Notes: generated by a model from the letters alone, not told the origin. A stretch of 56,103 nucleotides of DNA from Clostridiales bacterium (GCA_004556395.1 SFHK01000008.1:1-56103), one strand, 5' to 3'. Positions 25,998 through 33,806 are shown, numbered from the stretch's first letter. Numbers and translations are program-made.

Positions 25998-26664
25998 TTA
26001 TCCCTCGGACGCTCGGTTTTTGCGGAAATTCAGACGCGCAACCATCCCGTCCAGCCGTTTGCGCCAGAAGCGGCGGAACCATTGGCTTTTCCCGAACCAT
26101 TTTACCAGATACGGGCTGATTGCGTAATAGCAGCGAATGAACATGCGGCCCAACATATGCTTTTTCAGAATTTCATCTCGGAATCGCCGCAACGTCAGCA
26201 CCTCGGGCGCGCCATAGGAGCCGTAGACGCAGGTCGCGATATAGCAGCCCTCGCCGCTGCATGTGCCGAATCGGACGCAGTGTACTTGGAACTGCCGTTG
26301 CTGGGCGTTGAAAATAGGCCGGGAGCGCTGCTGCCGGTCTTGTGCCTGTTCGCATCATAGCTGGTATAACCGCCGAAAAGCCCCGGCTCGCTGCTGCCAA
26401 CCTTATGACCGTTTGCATCGTAATTGGTATAGCCGCCGAAAAAGCCCGGCTCGCTGCTGCCGATCTTCTTCCCGTTCGCGTCGTAATGCGTATAGCCGCC
26501 GCCAAAGAGATTGAGTTCGCTTCGACCGATTTTCCTTCCTTGGTGTCGTAGGTTGTGTATCCGCCGAACAGGTTTGGCTCCGTCCTGCCGGAACGCTTGC
26601 CCTTTTCGCCGTAATTCGTGTATCCGCCTAACGAATTCGGGTCGCTTCTGCCTTTGTTTGCCAT
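25998..26664 (-). pseudogene. Repeat protein with CFI-box-like C-terminal domain, split by two frameshifts
   Basis: Reading begins at 26664 with MANKGRSDPN and an AAAGGG site. It contains five 21-residue tandem repeats of the type EPGLFGGYTNYDANGHKVGSS. The frame shifts once near 26527-26543, at GGAAGGAAAATCGG, where one base appears lost. It shifts again somewhere about 26250-26300, after SSKYTASDS. The third frame encodes GCYIATCVYGSYGAPEVLTL and a basic, aromatic tail with YYAISPYLVKWFGKSQWF, ending at 25998. That tail closely resembles the C-terminal domain named CFI-box-CTERM, whose role is not established. The two shifts mean either a decayed gene or assembly errors. If repaired, the protein would be about 220 aa. 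It lies next to an insertion sequence. Confidence 0.75.
26327..26643 (-). repeat. Five tandem 63-bp coding repeats
   Basis: Units of 63 bp (21 codons) encode xPxxFGGYTxYDxxGxKxGxS. Unit 2 lacks one base, causing the first frameshift, and unit 3 carries one extra Gly codon. A sixth partial unit (APGLF) follows. Units 4 and 5 are the most alike, which suggests growth of the array by slippage or unequal crossing-over. Confidence 0.85.
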
Positions 26665-26743
26665 CGTTATGCCCTTTTGAACAGTCGGTCTGCAAACAGA
26701 ACACCTTATGAGGAAATGAGAAATTGGATTCGCCGATGGGGTT

Positions 26744-26932
26744 CTATGTGTCCCGATCGCTTTCTCCGATGTATTTCATTACAATCTCCCGCAAAACAGC
26801 GTTTGATGGTTTTCCCAGATCCGTATTGTATGCCTTGAATTTTTCTGCCTGTTCCTTCTTTACACGGCAGATAAAACTTGCGATGCTCTTTTCCGCGCCT
26901 CTGCCGGCGCCATAGTTTCGCTTCTCACGCAA
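26744..26932 (-). CDS. Small ribbon-helix-helix-like protein
   Basis: The 62-residue frame contains a plausible ribbon-helix-helix fold: a beta strand in SIASFICRVK followed by two helices in KEQAEKFKAYNTDLGK and PSNAVLREIVMKYIG. Such proteins are usually DNA-binding repressors or antitoxins. The only suitable start is a TTG at 26932, without a clear ribosome binding site. The frame is open further upstream, but that sequence is insertion-sequence DNA. The insertion sequence end lies 10 bases away and carries an outward TATTAT, so the gene may have lost its own promoter and be driven by the element, or be a truncated remnant. A toxin partner was not seen. Confidence 0.55.
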   Translation of the reverse strand: MREKRNYGAGRGAEKSIASFICRVKKEQAEKFKAYNTDLGKPSNAVLREIVMKYIGESDRDT

Positions 26933-26941
26933 ATTTATTAT

Positions 26942-28210
26942 TGCTCTATAATAAAAGTAGGGGTATCGGCAAAAAAGATAGACAAAGTAAATCCGATCAG
27001 GTAAAATGAAAATGCGACAATCCACAACCTGAGGAGGAAAAACTCTGTCCACGAAAGATTATAGCGCAAAACTGCTGGAAATGGAAGGGGTTCGGATCGA
27101 AAATCTGGAGGAATCGGAGAAGGAAATCGTTTTGCAGATTTCGTTGGAGCGGCGTACTCAGATCTGCAGGTGCTGCGGCGCGGAGACAGAACGCGTCCAC
27201 GATTACCGCATTCGACAGGTGCGCGATCTGGAGCTGCGGGGAAAGCTGCTGCGGCTGCTGTATCGTCGTCGGCGGTACGTTTGCCCTGTTTGCGGGAAGC
27301 GATTCGCCGAACAGAACACATTTGTCGGTCGATACATGCGCTTCACCCACCGAACCGGCGAGAAAATCATGACTCTGCTGCGCCGGCGCAGCAGCATGAA
27401 GGACGCGGCAAAGGACGCAGGCGTTTCGATCAGCGGCGTACAGCGCGTGCTGAAGATAGCGCCTGTTTCGAAACCATCACGGCTTCCGGAAGCCGTTTCC
27501 TTCGACGAATTCAAGGGTAACGCCGGCGGAGAGCGCTTTCAGTGCATTGTCACCGACCCTCTTCAATCACCGTGTTTTCGACATCCTGCCATCGCGAACC
27601 GTGGAGACGATTCAGGATTACCTGCGCCCGTTTCCTAACCGCGACGAGGTAAAATACGTCGTCATGGACATGAACCGCGGCTTCCGCGACGCGGCGAAAG
27701 CTTTCCTTCCGAACGCAAAAATCGTTATCGACCGCTTTCACGTGGTGCGATATTGTACGGAAGCCATGGAAAACGTCCGCAGAAACTTCCAGAAAGCGCT
27801 TCCCAAGGCGCAGCGGAAGTATTTCAAACGCTCAAGGAGACTACTGCTTGCCCATCGCGATGCTCCGCTTCTCCGACCAGCTTTTGCAGGCATACGCCCT
27901 CAAGGAGGCGTTCTACGACTTCATGGCAGCATCTACCCGAGCCGAAGCCGAACACCGGCTCGACTTCTGGCTGGGCGCCTGCGACCAGCTGAATCTTCCA
28001 GAGTTCAAACCCTGCCGCAGAATGCTCGCCAACTGGCGGCCATACATCCTGAACGCATTCGACATTCACCTGTCCAATGGATTTACTGAGGGCTGCAACA
28101 ACGCCATCAAAACCCTCAAACGCCTCGCCTTCGGCTTCAGAAACTTCAGTGCCTTCAGGGCAAGAATTCTGCTCGCCGTCAGCCCTCACCCCTACATTTG
28201 ACAAAGAACC
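26942..28210 (+). mobile_element. Decayed ISL3-family insertion sequence
   Basis: The element spans about 1.27 kb around an ISL3-type transposase pseudogene. The right end reads CACCCCTACATTTGACAAAGAACC (28187-28210), the usual ISL3 terminus in inverted orientation. The left end TGCTCTATAATAAAAGTAGG onward (26942-26965) matches its reverse complement at 17 of 24 positions, mainly at GTAGGGGT. No 8-bp target duplication remains (TTTATTAT on the left, AAACGCGG on the right), so the surroundings have rearranged or decayed since insertion. The left boundary is less certain than the right. Confidence 0.75.
27045..28201 (+). pseudogene. ISL3-family transposase, frameshifted
   Basis: The coding sequence is spread over three frames. 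Part 1 (27045-about 27556) has the zinc-finger region CRCCGAETERVHDYR and CPVCGKRF and the helix-turn-helix. It appears to begin with CTG, seven bases after a perfect AGGAGG, giving STKDYSAKLLEMEG. Part 2 (about 27560-27840) has the DDE-type catalytic region (FDILPSRTVETIQDYL, VVMDMNRGFRDAAKAF, IDRFHVVRY). Part 3 (about 27848-28201) has LRFSDQLLQAYALKEAF and NGFTEGCNNAIKTLKR. A +1 shift lies near 27556, and a deletion of about ten codons with a shift lies near 27850. The enzyme cannot be functional as read. Confidence 0.9.
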
Positions 28211-28331
28211 AAACGCGGAGCGCCCTCGTCAAAGCTTCTTTGTGAAGCAGAAGCTCCGCCTCGGGCGACTCATTCCGCGGAAGCTTCGCAAGGCGCGCAA
28301 GAGCGTTAATCCCCCTTCCCGGTATATGAAT
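28211..28331. other. Intergenic stretch with nested hairpins beside the ISL3 element
   Basis: Right of the insertion sequence, GCGGAGC (28214-) pairs with GCTCCGC, enclosing a second stem GCTTC-TTTGT-GAAGC. CGCCC and GGGCG also face each other in the same region. No open reading frame is supported. It may be the remains of another palindromic element or of the sequence that once followed rpmJ. Confidence 0.4.
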
Positions 28332-28361
28332 GGAGCCGCCAGCGAATTTCGCGGCGGCTCC
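28332..28361 (-). terminator. Strong hairpin after rpmJ, probable operon end
   Basis: GGAGCCGCC and GGCGGCTCC form a 9-bp GC stem extended by GCGAA/TTTCGC pairs. It starts 11 bases past the rpmJ stop. No clear T-run follows, so termination is inferred from position and strength. Confidence 0.55.
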
Positions 28362-28372
28362 TTATGGCTTAC

Positions 28373-28486
28373 TCAGCCCTGCTTCTGCTTATGCTTGGGA
28401 TTCTCGCAAATCACCATTACATGGCCCTTGCGCTTGATGATCTTGCACTTTTCGCAGATCAGTTTCACGGACGGTCTTACCTTCAT
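28373..28486 (-). CDS. rpmJ: 50S ribosomal protein L36
   Basis: This 37-aa protein matches bacterial L36 nearly throughout (MKVRPSVKLICEKCKIIKRK). It keeps the zinc ligands C-x2-C, C and H in CEKC...CENPKH. It binds 23S rRNA late in 50S assembly. AAAGGAGG precedes the ATG. It is the last gene of the ribosomal cluster here. In most Firmicutes rpsM, rpsK, rpsD, rpoA and rplQ follow directly, but here a hairpin and an insertion sequence follow. Confidence 0.97.
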   Translation of the reverse strand: MKVRPSVKLICEKCKIIKRKGHVMVICENPKHKQKQG

Positions 28487-28507
28487 CGTTGTTTCCTCCT
28501 TTCGGAA

Positions 28508-28729
28508 TTACGACTTGCTGCGCCAGGTGATACGGCCCCGGGTGAGGTCGTACGGTGACAACTCGATGGTGACCTTGTCGCCGGGATAAATGCGAATGTA
28601 ATTCATGCGCATCTTGCCCGATACATGTGCCAGGATCTTATGACCGTTGGGCAGCTGTACTTCGAACATGGCATTGGGATAAGACTCGGTGACAACGCCT
28701 TCAACTTCGATTACATCGGACTTGGACAA
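28508..28729 (-). CDS. infA: Translation initiation factor IF-1
   Basis: IF-1 is a 73-aa OB-fold protein that binds the ribosomal A site during initiation. The chain SKSDVIEVEGVVTESYPNAM with GHKILAHVSGKMRMNYIRI and the end RGRITW are typical. The start is a TTG at 28729. The sequence GAGGAGGGG lies eight bases upstream, and the next residues SKSD align with the normal IF-1 N-terminus. No ATG fits. A rare start codon may hold down IF-1 synthesis. Four bases separate it from the KOW gene. Confidence 0.95.
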   Translation of the reverse strand: MSKSDVIEVEGVVTESYPNAMFEVQLPNGHKILAHVSGKMRMNYIRIYPGDKVTIELSPYDLTRGRITWRSKS

Positions 28730-28733
28730 TCTG

Positions 28734-29006
28734 TTACCCCTCCTCGCGCGAGAGCCATCGGCGCACTTCATGATCGAATACCGGCTGGCCACTGGATAGT
28801 CTGGTTACGATATCGTTGTCAGGTTCGGTTACAAGCTTCAGATGCCTGCGCTTTTTCTTCTTGGGTTTCTCCATCTTATGTGTGTCTCCGTCGGAAATGA
28901 GCACATACAGCTCGTCGAGCGAATCCACCACCAGAAAGGTTCTTCCCTCGTCGCGTCCGGCCGTAGAGATCACGACGGATCCCGTCAGTATGGGCGCCTT
29001 CTTCAT
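28734..29006 (-). CDS. KOW-domain RNA-binding protein
   Basis: This 90-aa basic protein has an N-terminal KOW/L14e-like fold (GSVVISTAGRDEGRTFLVV, residues about 8-26), followed by a Lys-rich stretch (KPKKKKRRHLK). Related small proteins are found between map and infA in many Clostridia and are thought to bind RNA or ribosomes, but the role is not shown. The ATG at 29006 overlaps the map stop (TGATG), with GGAGG seven bases upstream inside the map end. That indicates coupled translation. Confidence 0.85.
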   Translation of the reverse strand: MKKAPILTGSVVISTAGRDEGRTFLVVDSLDELYVLISDGDTHKMEKPKKKKRRHLKLVTEPDNDIVTRLSSGQPVFDHEVRRWLSREEG

Positions 29007-29776
29007 CACGCATCCTCCGAAAGCACTGTTCCGGGCAGGGTCAGGATTTCCGGGTCGCCGTCGGTGATGGCGATGGTGTGCTCATAGTGCGAGCATACGC
29101 TGTGGTCGCGGGTGAGAATGCTCCACTCGTTGTCCGCCACGTATACGCGCCAGTCTCCCATCGAAATCATCGGCTCAATGGCGATGGTCATGCCTGCCAC
29201 AAGCCGTACGCCCCGCCCCGGTTTCCCGTAGTTGGGTACGCTCGGATCCTCGTGCATTTCCCTGCCGATTCCGTGACCCGTCAGGTCGCGGATAACGCCG
29301 TAGCCGTTTGCCTCGGCGTGCTGCTGAACCGCCCAGCCAATATCGCCCAATCGATTGCCGGCCCGGGCCTGCTTGGCACCCAACCAGAAGCATTCCTCCG
29401 TGACCTTCATAAGCTTCATCACTTCGTCGGAAGCCTTGCCTACGGGGGCGGAGAATGCGCTGTCCGCTTGCCAGCCGTGCAGGATCAGTCCGCAGTCTAC
29501 GCTGAGGAGCTGTCCTTCCCTCAGGGGTTTATCGCTGGGAAAGCCATGAACAACCTCTTCATCCACGCTTGCGCAGATGGTGAACGGGAAGCCTTCGAAT
29601 CCTTTGAAGGAAGGCGTCGCGCCCGCCGCGCGGATCATCCGCTCCGCTTCGCGGTCGATTTCGAGGGTCGTCATGCCGGGCTTGATCATCGTTTTCAGAT
29701 GTTCAAGCACCTGATGGAGAAGCTTTCCAGCATCGCGCATTTTCTGAATCTGCGCAGGATTTTTGGTGTAAATCAT
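29006..29776 (-). CDS. map: Methionine aminopeptidase, type I
   Basis: Map removes the initiator methionine from new proteins using a two-metal centre. The 256-aa chain shows the metal ligands in order: Asp in SVDCGL, Asp in ADSAFS, His in TGHGIGREMHEDP, Glu in AIEPMI and Glu in YEHTIAIT. The catalytic His of EEVVHGFPSD is also present. It starts one base after adk with GGAGG upstream. Its place between adk and infA is the standard Firmicutes order. Confidence 0.97.
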   Translation of the reverse strand: MIYTKNPAQIQKMRDAGKLLHQVLEHLKTMIKPGMTTLEIDREAERMIRAAGATPSFKGFEGFPFTICASVDEEVVHGFPSDKPLREGQLLSVDCGLILHGWQADSAFSAPVGKASDEVMKLMKVTEECFWLGAKQARAGNRLGDIGWAVQQHAEANGYGVIRDLTGHGIGREMHEDPSVPNYGKPGRGVRLVAGMTIAIEPMISMGDWRVYVADNEWSILTRDHSVCSHYEHTIAITDGDPEILTLPGTVLSEDA

Positions 29777-29777
29777 T

Positions 29778-30401
29778 TCAGCCTCCGAGGACGACCAGAA
29801 TCGCCTCGAATACCTTTTCCGGGGTCTGATCGCCGTCTACCGTTCGAAGCGCGCCTTTGCCGCGATAGTAATCAATCAGCGGTGCGGTCTGCCTGTGGTA
29901 CACGTCCAGACGATTACGGATCGTAGCGGGTTTATCGTCGTCGCGCTGAATCAGCGTGCCGCCGCAATGGGAACACACCTTCGCGTCGCCGATCTTCGCC
30001 ACGTGGAATGATTCACCGCATTTTTCACATACTCTTCGCCCTGTGAGCCGGTCGAGCAGCTTTTCGTCGGCAACGTCCACATCCACAACGACGTCGGGCG
30101 CGGCGATGCCTTCCAACGCTTCGGCCTGATCAACGGTGCGCGGGAACCCATCCAGAAGGAATCCCTTTTCGCACTCCTTCTCGTTCAGGCGCTCGCGCAC
30201 CATCTCGATCAGAACCTCGTCGGGAACCAGCTGACCCCTGTCCATGAAGACCTTCGCCTTCATGCCGGTTTCGGTTCCATTTGCGATTGCGGCTCGGAGC
30301 ATGTCTCCGGTGGAGATATGGGGAATCGCAAACCTCTGACATACCATAGAGGCTTGCGTCCCCTTACCAGCTCCGGGAGGGCCTAAGAATACAAGCTTCA
30401 T
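29778..30401 (-). CDS. adk: Adenylate kinase
   Basis: Adk interconverts ATP, ADP and AMP. The 207-aa protein has the P-loop GPPGAGKGTQ (residues 7-16), STGDMLR, and the LLDGFPRT AMP site. Its LID domain has four cysteines (CEKC and CSHC), so it binds structural zinc, the usual Gram-positive form. The start at 30401 has GAGG nine bases before it and places the P-loop at the normal position. It follows secY by 18 bases. Confidence 0.97.
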   Translation of the reverse strand: MKLVFLGPPGAGKGTQASMVCQRFAIPHISTGDMLRAAIANGTETGMKAKVFMDRGQLVPDEVLIEMVRERLNEKECEKGFLLDGFPRTVDQAEALEGIAAPDVVVDVDVADEKLLDRLTGRRVCEKCGESFHVAKIGDAKVCSHCGGTLIQRDDDKPATIRNRLDVYHRQTAPLIDYYRGKGALRTVDGDQTPEKVFEAILVVLGG

Positions 30402-30419
30402 TCGGTCCACCCTCATTTC

Positions 30420-31688
30420 TTACTTCAGGAATCCCTTGTAGTGACGCATGAGCATCTGGGATTCGAGCTGACGCATCGTTTCAACAGCCACGCTGACCGC
30501 GATCAACAGGGAAGACGCCGCAAAGGGCAGGTTCACCCTGGCGATGCCGTACACGATGGACGGCAGAAGCGCCAGAATCGCAAGGAAGAACGCGCCGAAG
30601 AGAGTGATGCGATGGTTGATCTTCGCGATGAAGTCGGTGGTCGGCTTGCCCTGGCGAATGCCGGGGATCATGCCGCCGTTCTGCTGGATGTTCTTGCTCA
30701 TTTCAGCGGGGTTGAACGAGATGCTGGAATAGAAGAACGTGAAAGCGAGAATCATCGCCGCGAAAAGTACGTTGTACAGCACGCTGACGGGACTTACGCT
30801 GGTGCTCCACCACTTATAGGCCGCGCTGTGCGGCCAGAACGCGAGAATCGTTCCGGGGAACTGCATGATGGCGCTGGCGAAGATCAGCGGCATAACGCCG
30901 GAGGCATTCAGGCGCAGCGGGATGTGCGTGCTCTGGCCGCCATACATCTTCCGGCCGACCATACGCTTGGCGTACTGAATCGGGATGCGGCGCTCGGAGA
31001 GCTCCACCAGCACGACGCCGACGATCAGCGCGAGGCTGACGATCAGCACGGCCAGGGTGGAAATCACGGAACCGAAGCTGCCGTTGGAGATGGTGACGTA
31101 GAGGTTCTGCACGGAACCCGCGACTGCGATCGCGAAGCGGGAGATGATGCCCGCAAAGATCAGCAGGGAGACGCCGTTGCCGATACCATTCTGGGTAATG
31201 CGCTCGCCGATCCACATGGCAAGAGCCGTGCCGGCCGCGAGGCAGAAGCCGATGGTGATCAGGCCGAAGAAGCCGCCGGTGGCGTTGGCCTTCAGGCCAA
31301 CCGTCAGGGCGATGGCCTGGAGGAAGCCCAGGCCGACGGTGACGTAACGGGTGATCTGAGCGATCTTTTTCTGTCCGTCTTCGCCGGATTTGCTAAGCTC
31401 CTCCAGAGAGGGAATCGCCACGCACAGAAGCTGCATAATAATGCTGGAGTTGATGTACGGGGTGATGCCCATAGCCATGATGGTGTAGTTCGCGAGGTCT
31501 GAACCCGTCATGGAGTTGATGTAGTTCAGAAGGGAGATGTTGTTGATGGTACTGGCGATGTTTGCAGTGTCGACGCCCGGAGTCGGGACAAAGCACAGGA
31601 ACCTGTACAGAAGCAGCATACCGAGGGTATACAGAATCTTCTTTCTCAGGTCAATGATCTTCCATGCATTCTTGAGCGTCTCAAACAT
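30420..31688 (-). CDS. secY: Protein translocase channel subunit SecY
   Basis: SecY is the ten-helix channel through which proteins cross or enter the membrane. The 422-aa protein has the N-terminal LRKKILYTLGMLLLYRFLCFVPTPG region, the plug area near TGSDLANYTIMAMGITPYINSSIIMQLL and the signature GIGNGVSLLIFAGI. The C-terminal cytoplasmic loop is YAKRMVGRKMYGGQSTHIPLRLNASGVMP. It starts one base after rplO, so it is translated from the ribosomal message. It cooperates with secD-secF encoded at 7012-9507. Confidence 0.98.
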   Translation of the reverse strand: MFETLKNAWKIIDLRKKILYTLGMLLLYRFLCFVPTPGVDTANIASTINNISLLNYINSMTGSDLANYTIMAMGITPYINSSIIMQLLCVAIPSLEELSKSGEDGQKKIAQITRYVTVGLGFLQAIALTVGLKANATGGFFGLITIGFCLAAGTALAMWIGERITQNGIGNGVSLLIFAGIISRFAIAVAGSVQNLYVTISNGSFGSVISTLAVLIVSLALIVGVVLVELSERRIPIQYAKRMVGRKMYGGQSTHIPLRLNASGVMPLIFASAIMQFPGTILAFWPHSAAYKWWSTSVSPVSVLYNVLFAAMILAFTFFYSSISFNPAEMSKNIQQNGGMIPGIRQGKPTTDFIAKINHRITLFGAFFLAILALLPSIVYGIARVNLPFAASSLLIAVSVAVETMRQLESQMLMRHYKGFLK

Positions 31689-31689
31689 G

Positions 31690-32130
31690 TTAGATCACCT
31701 CGCAATTTCCGCCCGCCGCCTCGATCTTTTCTTTCGCGGTAGCAGTAAACTTCATTGCCTGTACCGTGAGCTTTTTCGTGAGTTCGCCATTGCCCATGAT
31801 CTTGATGCCGTCTTCAATCTTCTTGATGATGCCGGCCTGAATCAGCTCAACCGGGCCCACCACGTCTCCGTCCTCAAAGATGTTGAGGGCGCTCACGTTG
31901 ATGGCCACGTATTCCGTCGCCCACTTGTTAGTGAAGCCGCGCTTCGGAAGACGCATGGTGAGGGGCATCTGTCCGCCTTCGAATCCGGGCCGCTTGCCGC
32001 CGCCGGAACGGGCCTTCGCGCCTTTGTGACCTTTACCAGAGGTCTTACCGAGACCAGAACCAATACCGCGGCCAAGGCGCTTGGGAGCGGTAGTCGATCC
32101 GAATGCGGGTTTCAGTTCATGAAGTTTCAT
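31690..32130 (-). CDS. rplO: 50S ribosomal protein L15
   Basis: The 146-aa protein has the expected basic, Gly-rich N-terminus (GRGIGSGLGKTSGKGHKGAKARSGG, residues about 21-45), which reaches into 23S rRNA, and a globular C-terminal half. It lies 11 bases after rpmD and one base before secY. Confidence 0.97.
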   Translation of the reverse strand: MKLHELKPAFGSTTAPKRLGRGIGSGLGKTSGKGHKGAKARSGGGKRPGFEGGQMPLTMRLPKRGFTNKWATEYVAINVSALNIFEDGDVVGPVELIQAGIIKKIEDGIKIMGNGELTKKLTVQAMKFTATAKEKIEAAGGNCEVI

Positions 32131-32141
32131 GTCGGACCTCC

Positions 32142-32324
32142 TTAGTCGTTGATTTCCTCGACCTTCACCATGTGCTTCACCTTGAAGATCATGCCGCGCA
32201 TGGCCGCATTGTCTTCCTTCACAACGGTTTGGCCGATGTGATGGAGGCCCAGCGCCTTAATCGTGGCGATCTGATCCTTCAGGCAGGCGATGGTGGACTT
32301 CGTCTGTGTGATCTTAAGCTTCAT
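32142..32324 (-). CDS. rpmD: 50S ribosomal protein L30
   Basis: The 60-aa chain matches bacterial L30 (LKITQTKSTIACLKDQIATI, then LHHIGQTVVKEDNAAMRGMI). The ATG at 32324 is chosen because the family begins with MKL-K/R-I; GGAGGG is about ten bases upstream. It lies 14 bases downstream of rpsE. Confidence 0.97.
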   Translation of the reverse strand: MKLKITQTKSTIACLKDQIATIKALGLHHIGQTVVKEDNAAMRGMIFKVKHMVKVEEIND

Positions 32325-32338
32325 AGTCTTCGCCCTCC

Positions 32339-32836
32339 TCAACCCAGCAGCTCTTCAACGGTCTTGCCGCGAAGCTTGGCGACCTCTTCGGCGCTCTGAA
32401 GCTGCTTCAGGCCTTCCAGCGTGGCCTTGACCACGTTGACCGCGTTGTTGGAGCCGATCGACTTGGTGCGGATGTTCTTGATGCCGCAGGCTTCGATGAC
32501 CGCGCGGACGGGGCCGCCCGCGATAACGCCAGTTCCTTCGGGGGCCGGCATCAGCAGCACGCGACCGGTTCCGAACACGCCGGTAACCTGGTGCGGGATG
32601 GTGGTGCCATCCATGGCGACGGTGATCATCTGCTTCTTGGCGTCTTCGATTCCCTTGCGAACCGCTTCGGGAATTTCAACGGCCTTGCCCATACCGCAGC
32701 CTACGCGGCCTTTTTCGTCGCCGATGACCATCAGGGTGGTGAAACGGAAGTTCTTGCCGCCCTTAACGACCTTGGCAACGCGGTTGATATAGACAAGCTT
32801 CTCTTTGAACTCGCTGACTTGTTCTCTGCGCTGCAT
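32339..32836 (-). CDS. rpsE: 30S ribosomal protein S5
   Basis: The 165-aa protein has the N-terminal double-stranded-RNA-binding-like domain (VYINRVAKVVKGGKNFRFTT, about 14-33) and the C-terminal domain with GTGVIAGGPVRAVIEACGIK. It helps decoding accuracy on the small subunit. The start at 32836 has GGGAGGA upstream. Confidence 0.98.
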   Translation of the reverse strand: MQRREQVSEFKEKLVYINRVAKVVKGGKNFRFTTLMVIGDEKGRVGCGMGKAVEIPEAVRKGIEDAKKQMITVAMDGTTIPHQVTGVFGTGRVLLMPAPEGTGVIAGGPVRAVIEACGIKNIRTKSIGSNNAVNVVKATLEGLKQLQSAEEVAKLRGKTVEELLG

Positions 32837-32854
32837 TGCGTGCTCCTCCCTCAA

Positions 32855-33223
32855 TTAGAAGTCCAGACCGCCTTCGCGAGCGCCAGCAGCGAGCTGGGCT
32901 ACACGACCGGTGTAGATGTATCCGCCACGGTCAAACACGACTTCCTTGACGCCACCGGCAACCGCGCGCTGAGCAACGGTCATACCGACGAGCTTCGCCT
33001 GAGCCTTCTTGTCCATCTCCGCGATCTGAGAAGCGATTTCCTTCTCCACCGTGGACGCGGCGAAAAGCGTATTGCCCTTCGTATCATCGATGATCTGGGC
33101 GTAGATGTGCGCGTTGGAACGGTAGACGCACAGGCGCGGACGCTCGGGCGTACCGCTGATCTTTTTGCGAACACGCTCATGGCGGATCACGCGGACTTCA
33201 TTTCTATCCCGCTTATTGAACAT
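32855..33223 (-). CDS. rplR: 50S ribosomal protein L18
   Basis: L18 brings 5S rRNA into the large subunit with L5. The 122-aa chain has a basic N-terminus (RVRKKISGTPERPRLCVYRSN) and the 5S-binding end FDRGGYIYTGRVAQLAAGAREGGL. It lies 19 bases after rplF. Confidence 0.97.
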   Translation of the reverse strand: MFNKRDRNEVRVIRHERVRKKISGTPERPRLCVYRSNAHIYAQIIDDTKGNTLFAASTVEKEIASQIAEMDKKAQAKLVGMTVAQRAVAGGVKEVVFDRGGYIYTGRVAQLAAGAREGGLDF

Positions 33224-33242
33224 TGCGATACCCTCCCTTTAC

Positions 33243-33788
33243 TTATTTCTTGCCGGCCTTGCCTTCCTTATGGCGCACGACCTCATTCTCGTAGCGGATG
33301 CCCTTGCCGTGATACGGCTCAGGCTTACGGATCGCGCGGATCTCGGCGGCGATTTCGCCGACGACCTGCTTATCGATGCCGCTGACGGTGATCTTGTTCG
33401 GCGTGGGCGTCGCAAACGTTACGTTCTCGGGCGCCTTGACAACCACGGGATGGCTGAAGCCGATGTTGATCGTGAGCTGAGAAGGATTGTCCGCCTGCGC
33501 GCGGTAACCGACGCCGACCAGCTCCAGGTTCTTGGTGAAACCAGTGGTCACGCCAACAACCATGTTGTGGATCAGGGCACGGTACAGACCATGCATCGCG
33601 CGGAACTGCTTCAGATCGTTGGGGCGAGTCACGTGCATGATGCCGTCCTTGATCTCAAGACCCATCTGATTATTTACACTCTGCGCCAGCGTACCCTTGG
33701 GTCCCTTGACGGTCACGACATGATCGTCGGAAACCGTAACAGTGACTCCGGACGGTATCTGGATCGGGAGCTTACCAATTCGAGACAT
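33243..33788 (-). CDS. rplF: 50S ribosomal protein L6
   Basis: The 181-aa protein has the two L6 domains; typical segments are MSRIGKLPIQIP at the start, VKGPKGTLAQ, and the signature GKGIRYENEVVRHKEGK near the C-terminus. The family-consistent start MSRIGK sits at 33788; the frame extends only five codons further. Confidence 0.98.
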   Translation of the reverse strand: MSRIGKLPIQIPSGVTVTVSDDHVVTVKGPKGTLAQSVNNQMGLEIKDGIMHVTRPNDLKQFRAMHGLYRALIHNMVVGVTTGFTKNLELVGVGYRAQADNPSQLTINIGFSHPVVVKAPENVTFATPTPNKITVSGIDKQVVGEIAAEIRAIRKPEPYHGKGIRYENEVVRHKEGKAGKK

Positions 33789-33806
33789 TGATTGCACCTC
33801 CACTTA

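Noticed and set aside
26327..26643. Regular direct repeats considered as a CRISPR array
   Set aside because: The units are contiguous 63-bp coding repeats without spacers, and they translate to a conserved 21-residue motif.
26744..26932. Toxin-antitoxin pair around the RHH protein
   Set aside because: The neighbour on the same strand is the broken repeat/CFI-box-like gene, which does not resemble a toxin, and no other small gene is present.
27081..28201. Programmed frameshifting in the ISL3 transposase
   Set aside because: ISL3 enzymes are normally read in a single frame, there are two breaks, and the second goes with loss of about ten codons. Decay is simpler.
28211..28331. A gene between the ISL3 element and rpmJ
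   Set aside because: Short frames exist, but none has a start with a ribosome binding site or a recognisable product. The region is dominated by inverted repeats.
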